From JAPEKQ01 sp964516845 (GTDB lineage: Bacteria; Joyebacterota; Joyebacteria; Joyebacterales; Joyebacteraceae): DNA of 43,109 nt. The notes beneath the pieces are model-generated. The model worked only from the letters and a program-made list of their open reading frames with translations, ran no database searches and had not been told where the DNA came from. How positions within the stretch are numbered: the stretch's first letter is position 1; every line of letters starts with the position of its first letter. Positions 32,094-40,500 of the stretch are shown one piece after another. Where the stretch lies: the NCBI GenBank assembly GCA_964516845.1, contig CAZEXP010000017.1:1-43109 (forward strand), in the 5' to 3' direction. Both the position numbers and the translations under genes were made by a program.

Positions 32094-33032
32094 CTACCGA
32101 TAGAGACTCTTGATCATCCCCCACCGCATGGGCTCGACAGGGCTGGGTCCCGTGATCGTGACAGTGCCGTCTCCGACGCAGGGCTGGATGACGGTCCCCG
32201 TTGTTGTTCCGAAAACCAGGTCCTCGATTGCGACCGCGGTGAAGTCACCCTCGTGGATGCCGTTGAATTCGATCACGAGGATTGACCCGGGACTCGAGAT
32301 GCTGACCGGCGGATTGATGTCGACGATGATATAGCCAACGCCTCCAGTCAGCGCGAGCGACGCCTGACCGCCGGGCAGGTCCGGCCCGGGATGCACGGCA
32401 AGCGTCTCAAGCACCGTGTGGTCGAAAGTCACGACCAGGTCGATGGAATTCACATCAGCGATGCCGTCTCCAAGCATGACCTGCATCGAGAACGGAGTGC
32501 CGACCTCCTCGCCCACGAGCGCCGGATCGATGTACACGGTCGCATTATCGTCGGAGTTGACCTCGGCATCGTCGCTCGTCACCGGGATGGGGAGATTATC
32601 GATGTCGCGAAACTCGACCATCGCGAACTCGAGGTCGGTCAGCCCGTTCGATTCGCACGCGAAGGTGATGGTCGCGAGCACGCCCGCGCCATTGATGGAA
32701 CCGCCGAGTGCGGCCCCGTTGATGAGCAGCGCGTCCGATACCGTCCCTGTGACGGTCCAGTAGAAGAACGGTGTTCCCGGATAGTCATCGAGAAGCTGTC
32801 CCTGGGCCGCACCGACGACGTTCAGAATGGTCTCGTCGAAGTCGATGAGCAGATCGAACCCGGTGAGGTCCAGAACCTCATCATTGATGACGACGTCGAC
32901 CGTGAATTCACCACAGACATCGGTCGTCACCGGATCGAGATAGACGAGGGGTGCTGCCGTTGCGACCCCCGCCACGAGCACGAACGTCATCGCCATCGCC
33001 GTCGCCAACAAGATGTTCGCACTTCTGTTCAT
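32094..33032 (-). CDS. Secreted protein with two cohesin-like domains
   Basis: 312-residue exported protein with signal peptide at about residues 1-27 (ending GVATAA). Two cohesin-like beta-sandwich domains follow: residues about 30-165 (VYLDPVTTDVCGEFTVDVVI ... LTGFDLLIDFDETILNVVG) and about 170-295 (VGTPFSMQVMLGDGIADVNS ... IDLVVTFDHTVLETL). It lacks the FlgD-like tail and instead ends in MRWGMIKSLYR, a short basic-aromatic tail. The start ATG at 33030-33032 follows GGGAGAGGA. It follows the next cohesin protein by 20 bp, so the two are co-transcribed. Cohesin folds can bind dockerins, but the partner is unknown. Confidence 0.8.
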   Translation of the reverse strand: MNRSANILLATAMAMTFVLVAGVATAAPLVYLDPVTTDVCGEFTVDVVINDEVLDLTGFDLLIDFDETILNVVGAAQGQLLDDYPGTPFFYWTVTGTVSDALLINGAALGGSINGAGVLATITFACESNGLTDLEFAMVEFRDIDNLPIPVTSDDAEVNSDDNATVYIDPALVGEEVGTPFSMQVMLGDGIADVNSIDLVVTFDHTVLETLAVHPGPDLPGGQASLALTGGVGYIIVDINPPVSISSPGSILVIEFNGIHEGDFTAVAIEDLVFGTTTGTVIQPCVGDGTVTITGPSPVEPMRWGMIKSLYR

Positions 33033-33052
33033 GGTCCTCTCCCTTCAGACCC

Positions 33053-33886
33053 CTATCTCAGCAGAACCAGTTTCTCCCGGACCGTCTCGCCTCCGAAGCG
33101 GAGTTCCACGAAGTACACCCCGGCCCGCACTCCTGCACCGTCTTCACCGCGTCCGTCCCAGTGCGCTGTTCCCGACACACCGTCGAGCACATCGTGCCAG
33201 ACGAGACGCCCGCGGACGTCATAGATGAGAAGCGTTCCACGCCTCTCGCCCGCCGGCGCGGACCAGCTCATCGTGGCCCCTCCGCGACAGGGGTTCGGGT
33301 GGACGATCAGAAGCGCAGCTCCATCTGTCTGCTGCGGATCTTCCACGCCGGTCCCCCCTACGATGACAAGGGCGCGCTCCGTGTTCACCGGCAGGATCGG
33401 ATCCCGCCGCATATCCCTCAGATCGACGGTCGTGATCTCGATCCAGGTCATGCCCTGGTCACCGGCGGTGAGTTCGAGATCAACAAGCTCCCCGGGCGGG
33501 AGCGTGTGTGCCTCGTGTCCGAGGGTCACGTCGTTGCACGAGTGGCGCCCCGACTCGATCACGTCCCAGTGATACACCGTCCCGTATCCACACATGCTGA
33601 ACAGACTCCCCTCGGACGCTTCTGTGAGTTCGATGACGCCCGTGTCAAACGTGAACTCGGTCAGGAAGCAGGTGACCGTGTCGGTGCCCGCATCCACTCG
33701 TATGCTCATCGAAAACATCTCGCCGGGCTCGACCGTAATCTCCGAGGGGTAGACGAAGACGGTCGGTACGGCGAGCGCAGTCGTTGACGATGTCAGGATG
33801 GCCAGCGCTGAAGACAGCAAGGCCGCCGCCACAACGAGAGGAGTCCGCAGCGGCGTGTCGGCCGGCACTCTGCGTGTCTCTCTCAT
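33053..33886 (-). CDS. Secreted cohesin-like protein with FlgD-like sorting tail
   Basis: 277-residue exported protein; start ATG at 33884-33886 with GGGGG upstream and a signal peptide of about 39 residues. Residues about 40-170 form a cohesin-like domain (VFVYPSEITVEPGEMFSMSI ... TEFTFDTGVIELTEASEGSL ... PPGELVDLELTA). The C-terminal 80 residues are a FlgD-like tail (HPNPCRGGATMSWS, IYDVRGRLVWHDVLDG, GVYFVELRF, final LVLLR). Its architecture is the same as that of the 279-residue protein encoded at 36624. A long structured region lies in the leader. Confidence 0.82.
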   Translation of the reverse strand: MRETRRVPADTPLRTPLVVAAALLSSALAILTSSTTALAVPTVFVYPSEITVEPGEMFSMSIRVDAGTDTVTCFLTEFTFDTGVIELTEASEGSLFSMCGYGTVYHWDVIESGRHSCNDVTLGHEAHTLPPGELVDLELTAGDQGMTWIEITTVDLRDMRRDPILPVNTERALVIVGGTGVEDPQQTDGAALLIVHPNPCRGGATMSWSAPAGERRGTLLIYDVRGRLVWHDVLDGVSGTAHWDGRGEDGAGVRAGVYFVELRFGGETVREKLVLLR

Positions 33887-33904
33887 GGCGTTTCCCCCTG
33901 ATTC

Positions 33905-34038
33905 ATGTGAGCAGGGAGGTTCGGCTCGAGCGGAACCGCGAGCCCAGAACGGAGGTTGCCGCCCGAGCCTCCCCTGAAGCTGTCCCCGAGAGCGGTCGGG
34001 AACTCTTCCCAAAGCTTTCGCTTCACCCCTGCTCACAT
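33905..34038 (-). ncRNA. Candidate structured leader RNA of the 277-residue cohesin protein
   Basis: A perfect 12-bp closing stem (ATGTGAGCAGGG at 33905-33916 with CCCTGCTCACAT at 34027-34038) encloses further perfect stems: AAGC-GAAA-GCTT on the RNA (34012-34023, a GNRA tetraloop hairpin), GGGAA/TTCCC (33998-34002 / 34006-34010), GGAGG/CCTCC (33951-33955 / 33968-33972) and GGCTCG/CGAGCC (33923-33928 / 33939-33944). The element ends 19 bases before the start codon. It matches no riboswitch class I recognise. Confidence 0.45.
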
Positions 34039-34047
34039 CCTTTCAAT

Positions 34048-34063
34048 GCGTCCCCGGGGACGC
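34048..34063. other. 16-bp perfect palindrome
   Basis: GCGTCCCCGGGGACGC, 38 bp after the stop of the 822-residue protein. It may act as the terminator stem of that gene or as a protein site. Confidence 0.55.
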
Positions 34064-34101
34064 TCATGCCATCGCCGCGTGCCCATCGGCACGTGGCGCA
34101 T

Positions 34102-36570
34102 CTACCGCATCAGGACCATCTTGCACTCGTGGCGCTTGCCATCCGCCTCGAGCACGTAGAAGTAGACTCCGCTGCCGACGGCCCGCCCGCGCGCGTCGGT
34201 ACCGTCCCACACGACGGCACAGCGCCCGGCGTCGAGATCTCCGTCGATGAGCTCTGTGACGCGACGACCGGTGGCGTCATAGACCATGAGCCGCGCGGGT
34301 CCGCGGGCCGCGAGTTCGAATGCGATCGTCGTCCGCGGATTGAACGGATTCGGGATGTTCTGATGGAGCACCGTCCTGCCATCAGGCGCGTGTGATGAAA
34401 CGAGGTCGACCACGCCTCCGCCACACACGAGCTGTTCGTTGGCCACACCGCGAAGCTTCTCCGCCTCGATCGTGACCGTCGTTCCGCCGGTGCCTGCGAT
34501 CTCGAAGGCGAATGTCGCCAGCAGCTCGTCCGGCGTCAGCGTCGCCACCTCTCCGAACATCGCGATGTCGACCTGGATGACACCCGGCTCGCGCTCGGTC
34601 CAGTAGAAGAACCCGTCTCCGGAGGCCGCATCACCCGAGGGGTCGACAGAACGCAGCGCCAGGCCATTCGGGTCAAAGGTCAAGAGCGCGGAGAACCCGC
34701 GAACATCGAGACCGCCACAGAACGAGAGCCCGACTTCGACGAGTTCGGGCGCCCCTCCACCATCCCCATCGATGGCGCCCCCCTCCGCCGGCACAGCCAC
34801 ATCCAACCGCAAGGCCAACGAACCGCGTGAACCCATGCCCGCAGGCACGTGGGCAACCGCCTTGCCGGCAGGATCCACGCGGCCGTAGTTCATTGCCACG
34901 ACCATCATATCCTCGAAGTCGATCGCGCTGTCGGTGAGTGGAATGCCAAACCGGGACCAATCGTCGGTGGGCCCGATATCCATTTCGGCAACGTAGTGCA
35001 GCTCGCCATCGGTCGTGTTGTAGGAATTCGACAGCACAACCCATTCGTAGTAGTCGACGTAGCCATCGTAGACACCGGGAGGACCCAGAGGATCATCGTC
35101 ATCCACGTCGCCAAGCCAGTACGACGTTGACCGGTCCTGCGCACTCGCGACGGCCGCCGAGTAGTTGCCGGCCTCATCCCTCGCGAACGCGGTGTAGAGG
35201 TAGACGTTCCGGATGGGATCCGAGAACACCTCGTCGTCGTAGGTCTGGAACCCTGTCCCCGGAACGAACGCAACCACGATGCCGTCGGCCGGGTGCGCCG
35301 GGTAGGCGTCCTGCGGCGCGATATCGTCGTACTCCGGATACGCGCCGATCGCCCATCGCTTCCTTACGATGAGCGTCCCCTCGACCGGCGCCGAGCGGAA
35401 TGCGGGCGCATTCCACGAGAGGTGGATGCGGTTGTGCCCCGGGAGCGCCTCAAGATCGGTCACGGCGTCCGGCGGCTGAAGGTCGACCTCGGTCGTCGCA
35501 TCCGGGACCGTTGGCGCCGGCTCGATGTTCGTGACGTTGTCGACGCCGATCGTATAGAAGTCATACACGCCCTCGCCGCTGCCGGTGAAACTGATGGGGC
35601 TCGTTTGGTAGACCCCGCCGTACTGCGTGTACGGCCCCCCGTTCAGCCGGTAGTAGAACCACACGAAATCGGTGCCGCTGGTCGCGTCGTACTCCGTGAA
35701 CGGAACATCGAACGTCACCGAGTTGACGTATGCGGGGAGCGGACCCGCTGCTGTCACAGGCGGCGAGTCGTCCTGCGTCGACGACTCCGTTGCCGACCAA
35801 TCAGCGTAGTTATAGAGGTCGTCACGGCACTTCACCCGGTAGTAGTAGATCTGCCCGTCGGTAAGCATGGTGAAGGTGTGCCACGTGAACGGCGTGCAGC
35901 CGCTCGTGCTCACGACAACGGCGAAGTCAGGCGTCTCGGACGCCTCGACGCAGTAACCGACCGCGCCGGTTCCACTTTCGTTCGACCATGTGATGTAGTT
36001 CGTCGTCCCCTTCGTGAACTCCGGCTCCGTGTCGATGACCGGAACGTTCGGCGGCGTATTGTCGAGTTCGATGATGCCCGGAATGCCGCTCGTGAGGATG
36101 GGCATATTGTCCTGGTCGCGGAGCAGTCGCTCTGTGAATTCGACCAGCGTTACGCCGTCGCCCACGCTCTGGCCGGTGAACGTGATGCTGAACAGCTCAC
36201 CGATACCGTACGCTCCAGCCGTGTCGCCCAGGATCGCGCCGTCGACGACAACGCTCCCCGGCTGCGTGTCGACCGCGAAGAACGCAGTGGAACCGACGTT
36301 CGAGAGGAAGTTCCCTTCCACCACGTCCACCTCGACATCCCCTACGAACGCGATCGCGTCATCCCAGGAGAGCTCTATGTGAAAACCGCGCAAGCCCTCC
36401 GTCACATCGGAACCATCGTACCGCACGATGAAGGTCGCCGGCTGTCCCGCGGAAACCCTCAGCGCAGTCGGAACGGTCTTGAGCATCGCGTACCCCCGCT
36501 CCGCCGACGCCTGCGGCACGACGACCAGCAGGAGCGCAAGGATGGTGACTACTCTGATTGCGTTTCTCAT
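34102..36570 (-). CDS. Large secreted protein: cohesin-like, Fn3-like and dockerin-like modules with FlgD-like tail
   Basis: 822-residue exported protein; the ATG at 36568-36570 (MRNAIRVVTILALLL) has GGAG eight bases upstream. Modules in order: signal peptide; cohesin-like domain about 30-165 (FHIELSWDDAIAFVGDVEVD); Ig/Fn3-like repeats about 170-470, with PPDAVTDLEALPGHNRIHLS opening a clear Fn3; a calcium-loop-like segment from about 484 (STSYWLGDVDDDD) to about 562 (DFEDMMVVAMNYG); second cohesin-like domain about 590-720 (FSALLTFDPNGLALRSVDPS); FlgD-like tail from about 735 (NIPNPFNPRTTIAFEL ... VYDATGRRVTELIDG ... MVLMR). The open frame extends further upstream but without protein character. 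It shares this module order with the 1821-residue protein. Confidence 0.83.
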   Translation of the reverse strand: MRNAIRVVTILALLLVVVPQASAERGYAMLKTVPTALRVSAGQPATFIVRYDGSDVTEGLRGFHIELSWDDAIAFVGDVEVDVVEGNFLSNVGSTAFFAVDTQPGSVVVDGAILGDTAGAYGIGELFSITFTGQSVGDGVTLVEFTERLLRDQDNMPILTSGIPGIIELDNTPPNVPVIDTEPEFTKGTTNYITWSNESGTGAVGYCVEASETPDFAVVVSTSGCTPFTWHTFTMLTDGQIYYYRVKCRDDLYNYADWSATESSTQDDSPPVTAAGPLPAYVNSVTFDVPFTEYDATSGTDFVWFYYRLNGGPYTQYGGVYQTSPISFTGSGEGVYDFYTIGVDNVTNIEPAPTVPDATTEVDLQPPDAVTDLEALPGHNRIHLSWNAPAFRSAPVEGTLIVRKRWAIGAYPEYDDIAPQDAYPAHPADGIVVAFVPGTGFQTYDDEVFSDPIRNVYLYTAFARDEAGNYSAAVASAQDRSTSYWLGDVDDDDPLGPPGVYDGYVDYYEWVVLSNSYNTTDGELHYVAEMDIGPTDDWSRFGIPLTDSAIDFEDMMVVAMNYGRVDPAGKAVAHVPAGMGSRGSLALRLDVAVPAEGGAIDGDGGGAPELVEVGLSFCGGLDVRGFSALLTFDPNGLALRSVDPSGDAASGDGFFYWTEREPGVIQVDIAMFGEVATLTPDELLATFAFEIAGTGGTTVTIEAEKLRGVANEQLVCGGGVVDLVSSHAPDGRTVLHQNIPNPFNPRTTIAFELAARGPARLMVYDATGRRVTELIDGDLDAGRCAVVWDGTDARGRAVGSGVYFYVLEADGKRHECKMVLMR

Positions 36571-36594
36571 GATGCATGCTCCAGCCCTGAGTCC

Positions 36595-36611
36595 ACCCGG
36601 CGTGTCCGGGT
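36595..36611 (-). promoter_or_regulatory. Small intercistronic hairpin
   Basis: Perfect 6-bp stem ACCCGG / CCGGGT with 5-base loop between the 279-residue protein and the 822-residue protein. Confidence 0.45.
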
Positions 36612-36623
36612 TCCCGTATCTCC

Positions 36624-37463
36624 TCACTTGATCTTGAGGACGCGCGAGCGCGTCTCCTGTCGCCCGTTGGTCAGCCTGACGAAATAGACGGAGGACGGGA
36701 GTTCGCGCTCGTTGTCTGCCTTGCCGTCCCACACGATGGTGCCGGCGCCGCCGGTCATGCCGACGTCTGCCGGCGCGTCGAGCGTGCACACATTCCTGCC
36801 CGCGACATCGAAGATCCCGATGCGCCAATCATCGGGGCCCGCCGGAACGCTGAAGTGGATGCTCGTTCCCGACGAAAACGGATTCGGAGCGATGGCGTCC
36901 ACCGACGGAGCGACGATCGCCTCTTCGGAAACTCCCACCGGGTCGACGAAGATCCACCCGTTCTGTACTCCCGTGACGGGGAGCGGGTCGCGACGGATGT
37001 CCGTCATGCGAACGGTGTCGATCCTCGCCGATGTCTGCCCGGCGGCGAGTGCCGTGAAGCTCAAGTGGAGAAGCTCCCCGGGAGGAATGATGTGGCTTCC
37101 GGCTCCGAACACGGTGTCGAAGAAGTGCCAGAAGCCGGGGTATTCCTCCTCGGCGATGAACCACGTCATCGTGCCGCTCTCGACGTACAGCGTTCCCTCT
37201 ACCGCATCGGTGAGCTCGACGATATCCGGGTCAAACGAGAGATAGAGCTGGAAGCTCGCGATCGAATCCGGGCTCGCAGCGACCCGGAAGTTCATGTCAA
37301 ACGGTTCCCCGGTCTCCACGATGATGGCTCCGGGGTCGAAGTGGACGGCAGTGTCAGCGACAGCCGTCCCGAAGGGTGTGACTAGCAGGGCGAGCGTCAC
37401 TGCAACAAGCAGCGCTCCTCCCGCATGTGGCCACAATGTCCGCTGCTGGGCTCGCTTCACCAT
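36624..37463 (-). CDS. Secreted cohesin-like protein with FlgD-like sorting tail
   Basis: 279-residue exported protein; ATG at 37461-37463 follows GGGGAGGA. After a signal peptide of about 36 residues comes one cohesin-like domain (VHFDPGAIIVETGEPFDMNF ... FQLYLSFDPDIVELTDAVEG ... IPPGELLHLSFTAL). The FlgD-like tail has APNPFSSGTSIHFSVP, IFDVAGRNVCTLDAP, VYFVRLTNG and final RVLKIK. It is a close architectural copy of the 277-residue protein at 33053, including the DIRRDP segment before the tail. It is located between the two giant multi-domain proteins in the same transcript direction. Confidence 0.82.
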   Translation of the reverse strand: MVKRAQQRTLWPHAGGALLVAVTLALLVTPFGTAVADTAVHFDPGAIIVETGEPFDMNFRVAASPDSIASFQLYLSFDPDIVELTDAVEGTLYVESGTMTWFIAEEEYPGFWHFFDTVFGAGSHIIPPGELLHLSFTALAAGQTSARIDTVRMTDIRRDPLPVTGVQNGWIFVDPVGVSEEAIVAPSVDAIAPNPFSSGTSIHFSVPAGPDDWRIGIFDVAGRNVCTLDAPADVGMTGGAGTIVWDGKADNERELPSSVYFVRLTNGRQETRSRVLKIK

Positions 37464-37479
37464 GTCCTCCCCGCTCTCA

Positions 37480-37511
37480 CCGGGGCCCGGGCACGGAGGC
37501 CCGAACCCCGG
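37480..37511 (-). promoter_or_regulatory. Intercistronic hairpin after the giant beta-helix gene
   Basis: Nested stem CCGGGG (37480-37485) / CCCCGG (37506-37511) with an inner CGGG (37488-37491) / CCCG (37500-37503). It fills the gap between the stop at 37522 and the next start. Confidence 0.5.
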
Positions 37512-37521
37512 AAGGGATGTG

Positions 37522-40500
37522 CTACTTCAGAAGCATCATCTTGTGGCTGCCGCGGTACTCCGGCGTCTCCATCACACAGAAGTACACGCCGCTGCCGCAG
37601 TTCTCACCATGGTCGTTCCGGCCATCCCAGACGGCCGCATGACGACCAGGATCCGTCACACCGTTAACCAGCGTCCGCACCACGCGGCCCGTCACGTCGT
37701 AGACACGGATCGCAACGCGCGATTCGTGCGGGACGTTGAAGGCGATGGTTGTGACGGGGTTGAACGGGTTCGGGCTGTTCTGCGCAAGCTTGAACGCCAC
37801 CGGGATGTCGCCCGTCGAGTCATAGCCCTCGAACTCGGCATCCAGCAACTCGTTCTCGACTCCGCGGAGCGCGGCCGACGCGAAGTCGACGCTGTACTCC
37901 TCGGTCGTCGTCTGGAACGTGAGCCTCGCCAGCTCACCCGAACCGCCGATGGACACACCGGAGCCGAGGATGGCGAGATCGATCTGGTCGTCGCCGGCCC
38001 ACAGGAACGTCCGTGCGGCCGGTGAACTCATCTCATCAGAGAGCCTCGCCGAAACGAACTCCATACCTTCGAGCTCGAACTCAGCGCTGATGCCCTTCAC
38101 GTCCCCGATGTTCCCGTCCAGGCGGAGCGCGAGCTCCACGAGACCGGTCGCGTCGGAGCTCATCTCTTCGAGCGACAGCGCCAGCTGGCCCTCGACCGGA
38201 CCGCTCAGAAGCGGCACCACCCTCGCGGTGACCACGTCGTAGTTCATCGCGAACATCATCAGGTCCTCGAACCCGACGAAGTCGTCCGGCGTCGGCAGAC
38301 CAAGCCTGCCGTAGCTCGGATGGACCGTCGGACCAACGTCCATCTCGTCCATGGGAGAACCGGCCGGCGGGGTGTGATACGCGAAACCGAGCTTGTCGAT
38401 ATCGGCGTCGTTCACGAGGCCGTTGTAGCCCCAGACGCCCATCGCGGCCGCCACATCGCCCAGCCAGTAGTTCGTGGAGAGGTCCGCAGAGGCTCCGCTG
38501 ACATCAGCCACGCCATAGTTGCGCGCGATGTCATAGCAGAACGCCTGGTAGTAGTAGATGTTCCGGTCGACGACGATGTCGGCAATGGCTGCCAAGGGAC
38601 CGTCGTAGACGTTGGTGCCCACCGTGTGGTCCGTCGGGTAGTACGGAGTGACCGTAGGCCATGCCGCGACAAACAGCGGGTAGACCGGATGGTCACCGAC
38701 GTTCGCATTCCTCTGGACCACGACACCGTCCAGCCAGTCATCGGTACCCATCGTCCACGACAAATCGCACTTCTGGTTACCGGGCGCAGCATCGAATGCG
38801 GTCACAGCCGTCGGTGCGGTGTTGTCAGCGATGATTTCAGCGAAACCCTGCACTGCGGGATTGCCGATGCCGTCGGTCGCGTCAACGTCGACCCGCACCA
38901 CATCGTTGAGGGGATCGCAGGTCACGCCAGTAGGCGCCACGATCGTCCAGACCGCAGCTCCGGTCGACCAGTCGTAGCCGGTCGGGTTGTCCGTCTCACC
39001 GCCGCCCAGGCCACTGAGATCGGCAAAAATATTGCCGACCCCGAACGCCGGGTCATCGTCCAGCACGGTCGCCGTTACCTGCGCACCATCCGTGTTCTTG
39101 ATGTAGTCGTTGGTGTGCATGAGCGTCGTGTTGAAGATCTCGACGTCCGCGATCGTCGGCGCCGAGACGTCGACGATCAACAGACCGTCGTTCTCGTAGA
39201 AGCCAACAAGCGGCACGTTGTTCTGGTCACGCACGTTGACGATCTCGATGTCTATGTCGCTCGTACCGACCGCAACACCAGTGAAGTCGATCGTGAACAT
39301 CGTACCTGCGCTCATCGCGCCTGTGATGCTGCCGAGAAGCGCGCAGTCGACCACGATCTCATTGCCGATACCGGGCGCCGCGAAGAAGAACGTAGTGCCG
39401 ATGTCCTTGAGCAGGCCCCCCTGTTCAACAACGGCCGTCGTGGTGCTGGCGACCGAGCCGTCCCAGGTGAACTTGATGGAGTAGCCGTACATGGCTCCGC
39501 CACCGCCGCCGAGATAGTTCACGGCCACGGGCTTGGTCGCCCCGGCCACAGTCAGATACTCGGGGTCGGGATCGCAGACGATGTTGCCGCTGCCAGTCTT
39601 GCCGAGCCACGGGTCGTAGGCGATGTAGTCGGTGACCTCGTTGCCGAGACCGCCGGGGTTATGCCAGCCACCCGTGCCGGTGTCGTCGTTCGAGTCGAGC
39701 GGACCGCTGGCGTCGCCCCACCAGTTGTGAAGCGCGTCGATGCTGCCGGCTGAACCCTCGGCGCTCATACCGTAGCTGTCGTTACCGGAGATGTTGTTGT
39801 AGTGCGCGGTCACGACCGTGGCGTCGGTCGCGTCATAGCCGACGGCGACACCGGTCGTGTTGCCGTTGATCATGTTCCCGAGCATCGAAACAGCCGTGCC
39901 GGGACCGTAGTAATCGGTCGCCAGGATACCGGCAGACGTCGAGCCGTCCACCTGGGCAACGCCCTGACAGGCTGTGATGGTGTTGTAGTTCGCCACCCCG
40001 ACAGCGCCGCCGCCGAACTCGATGCCGTAGTCGAGCCAGTCGTCGTCGCCTTTGCCCGTGTAGGTGTTCCACTCGAGCACCGCATTCGTCACACCAGAAC
40101 CGAACGCGATGATGCCCACACGCTGGATGTTCTCGAACGTGCAGCCGTGGACGGTCCAGTTGGCGTCCATGAACGCGATGCCGAAGCCGACGTACTGCGA
40201 GAAACCGATGTTGCGGAAGTCGCAGTCCTCGGCCGTGCCGGTGCCGTGTGCACGGATCGCCTGATAGATGTTGTAGCCCGTGCCATCGAGAACCATGTTC
40301 TTGATCGTCAGGTCCTTCCCGGCGTTGACGAGCCACCAGGCCCGCGCATCACCGCTCGAACCGGTGTTCGAATCGGTCATGACGATGGGCTTGCTCGAAG
40401 CGTCACCCAGAACCGTCACGTCCTCGTCGATCACGATCTGACCGGCCTCAACGTAAGTACCCGGCAGCACGTTGACCGTGCTGGCCGTGACGAGGTTGAT

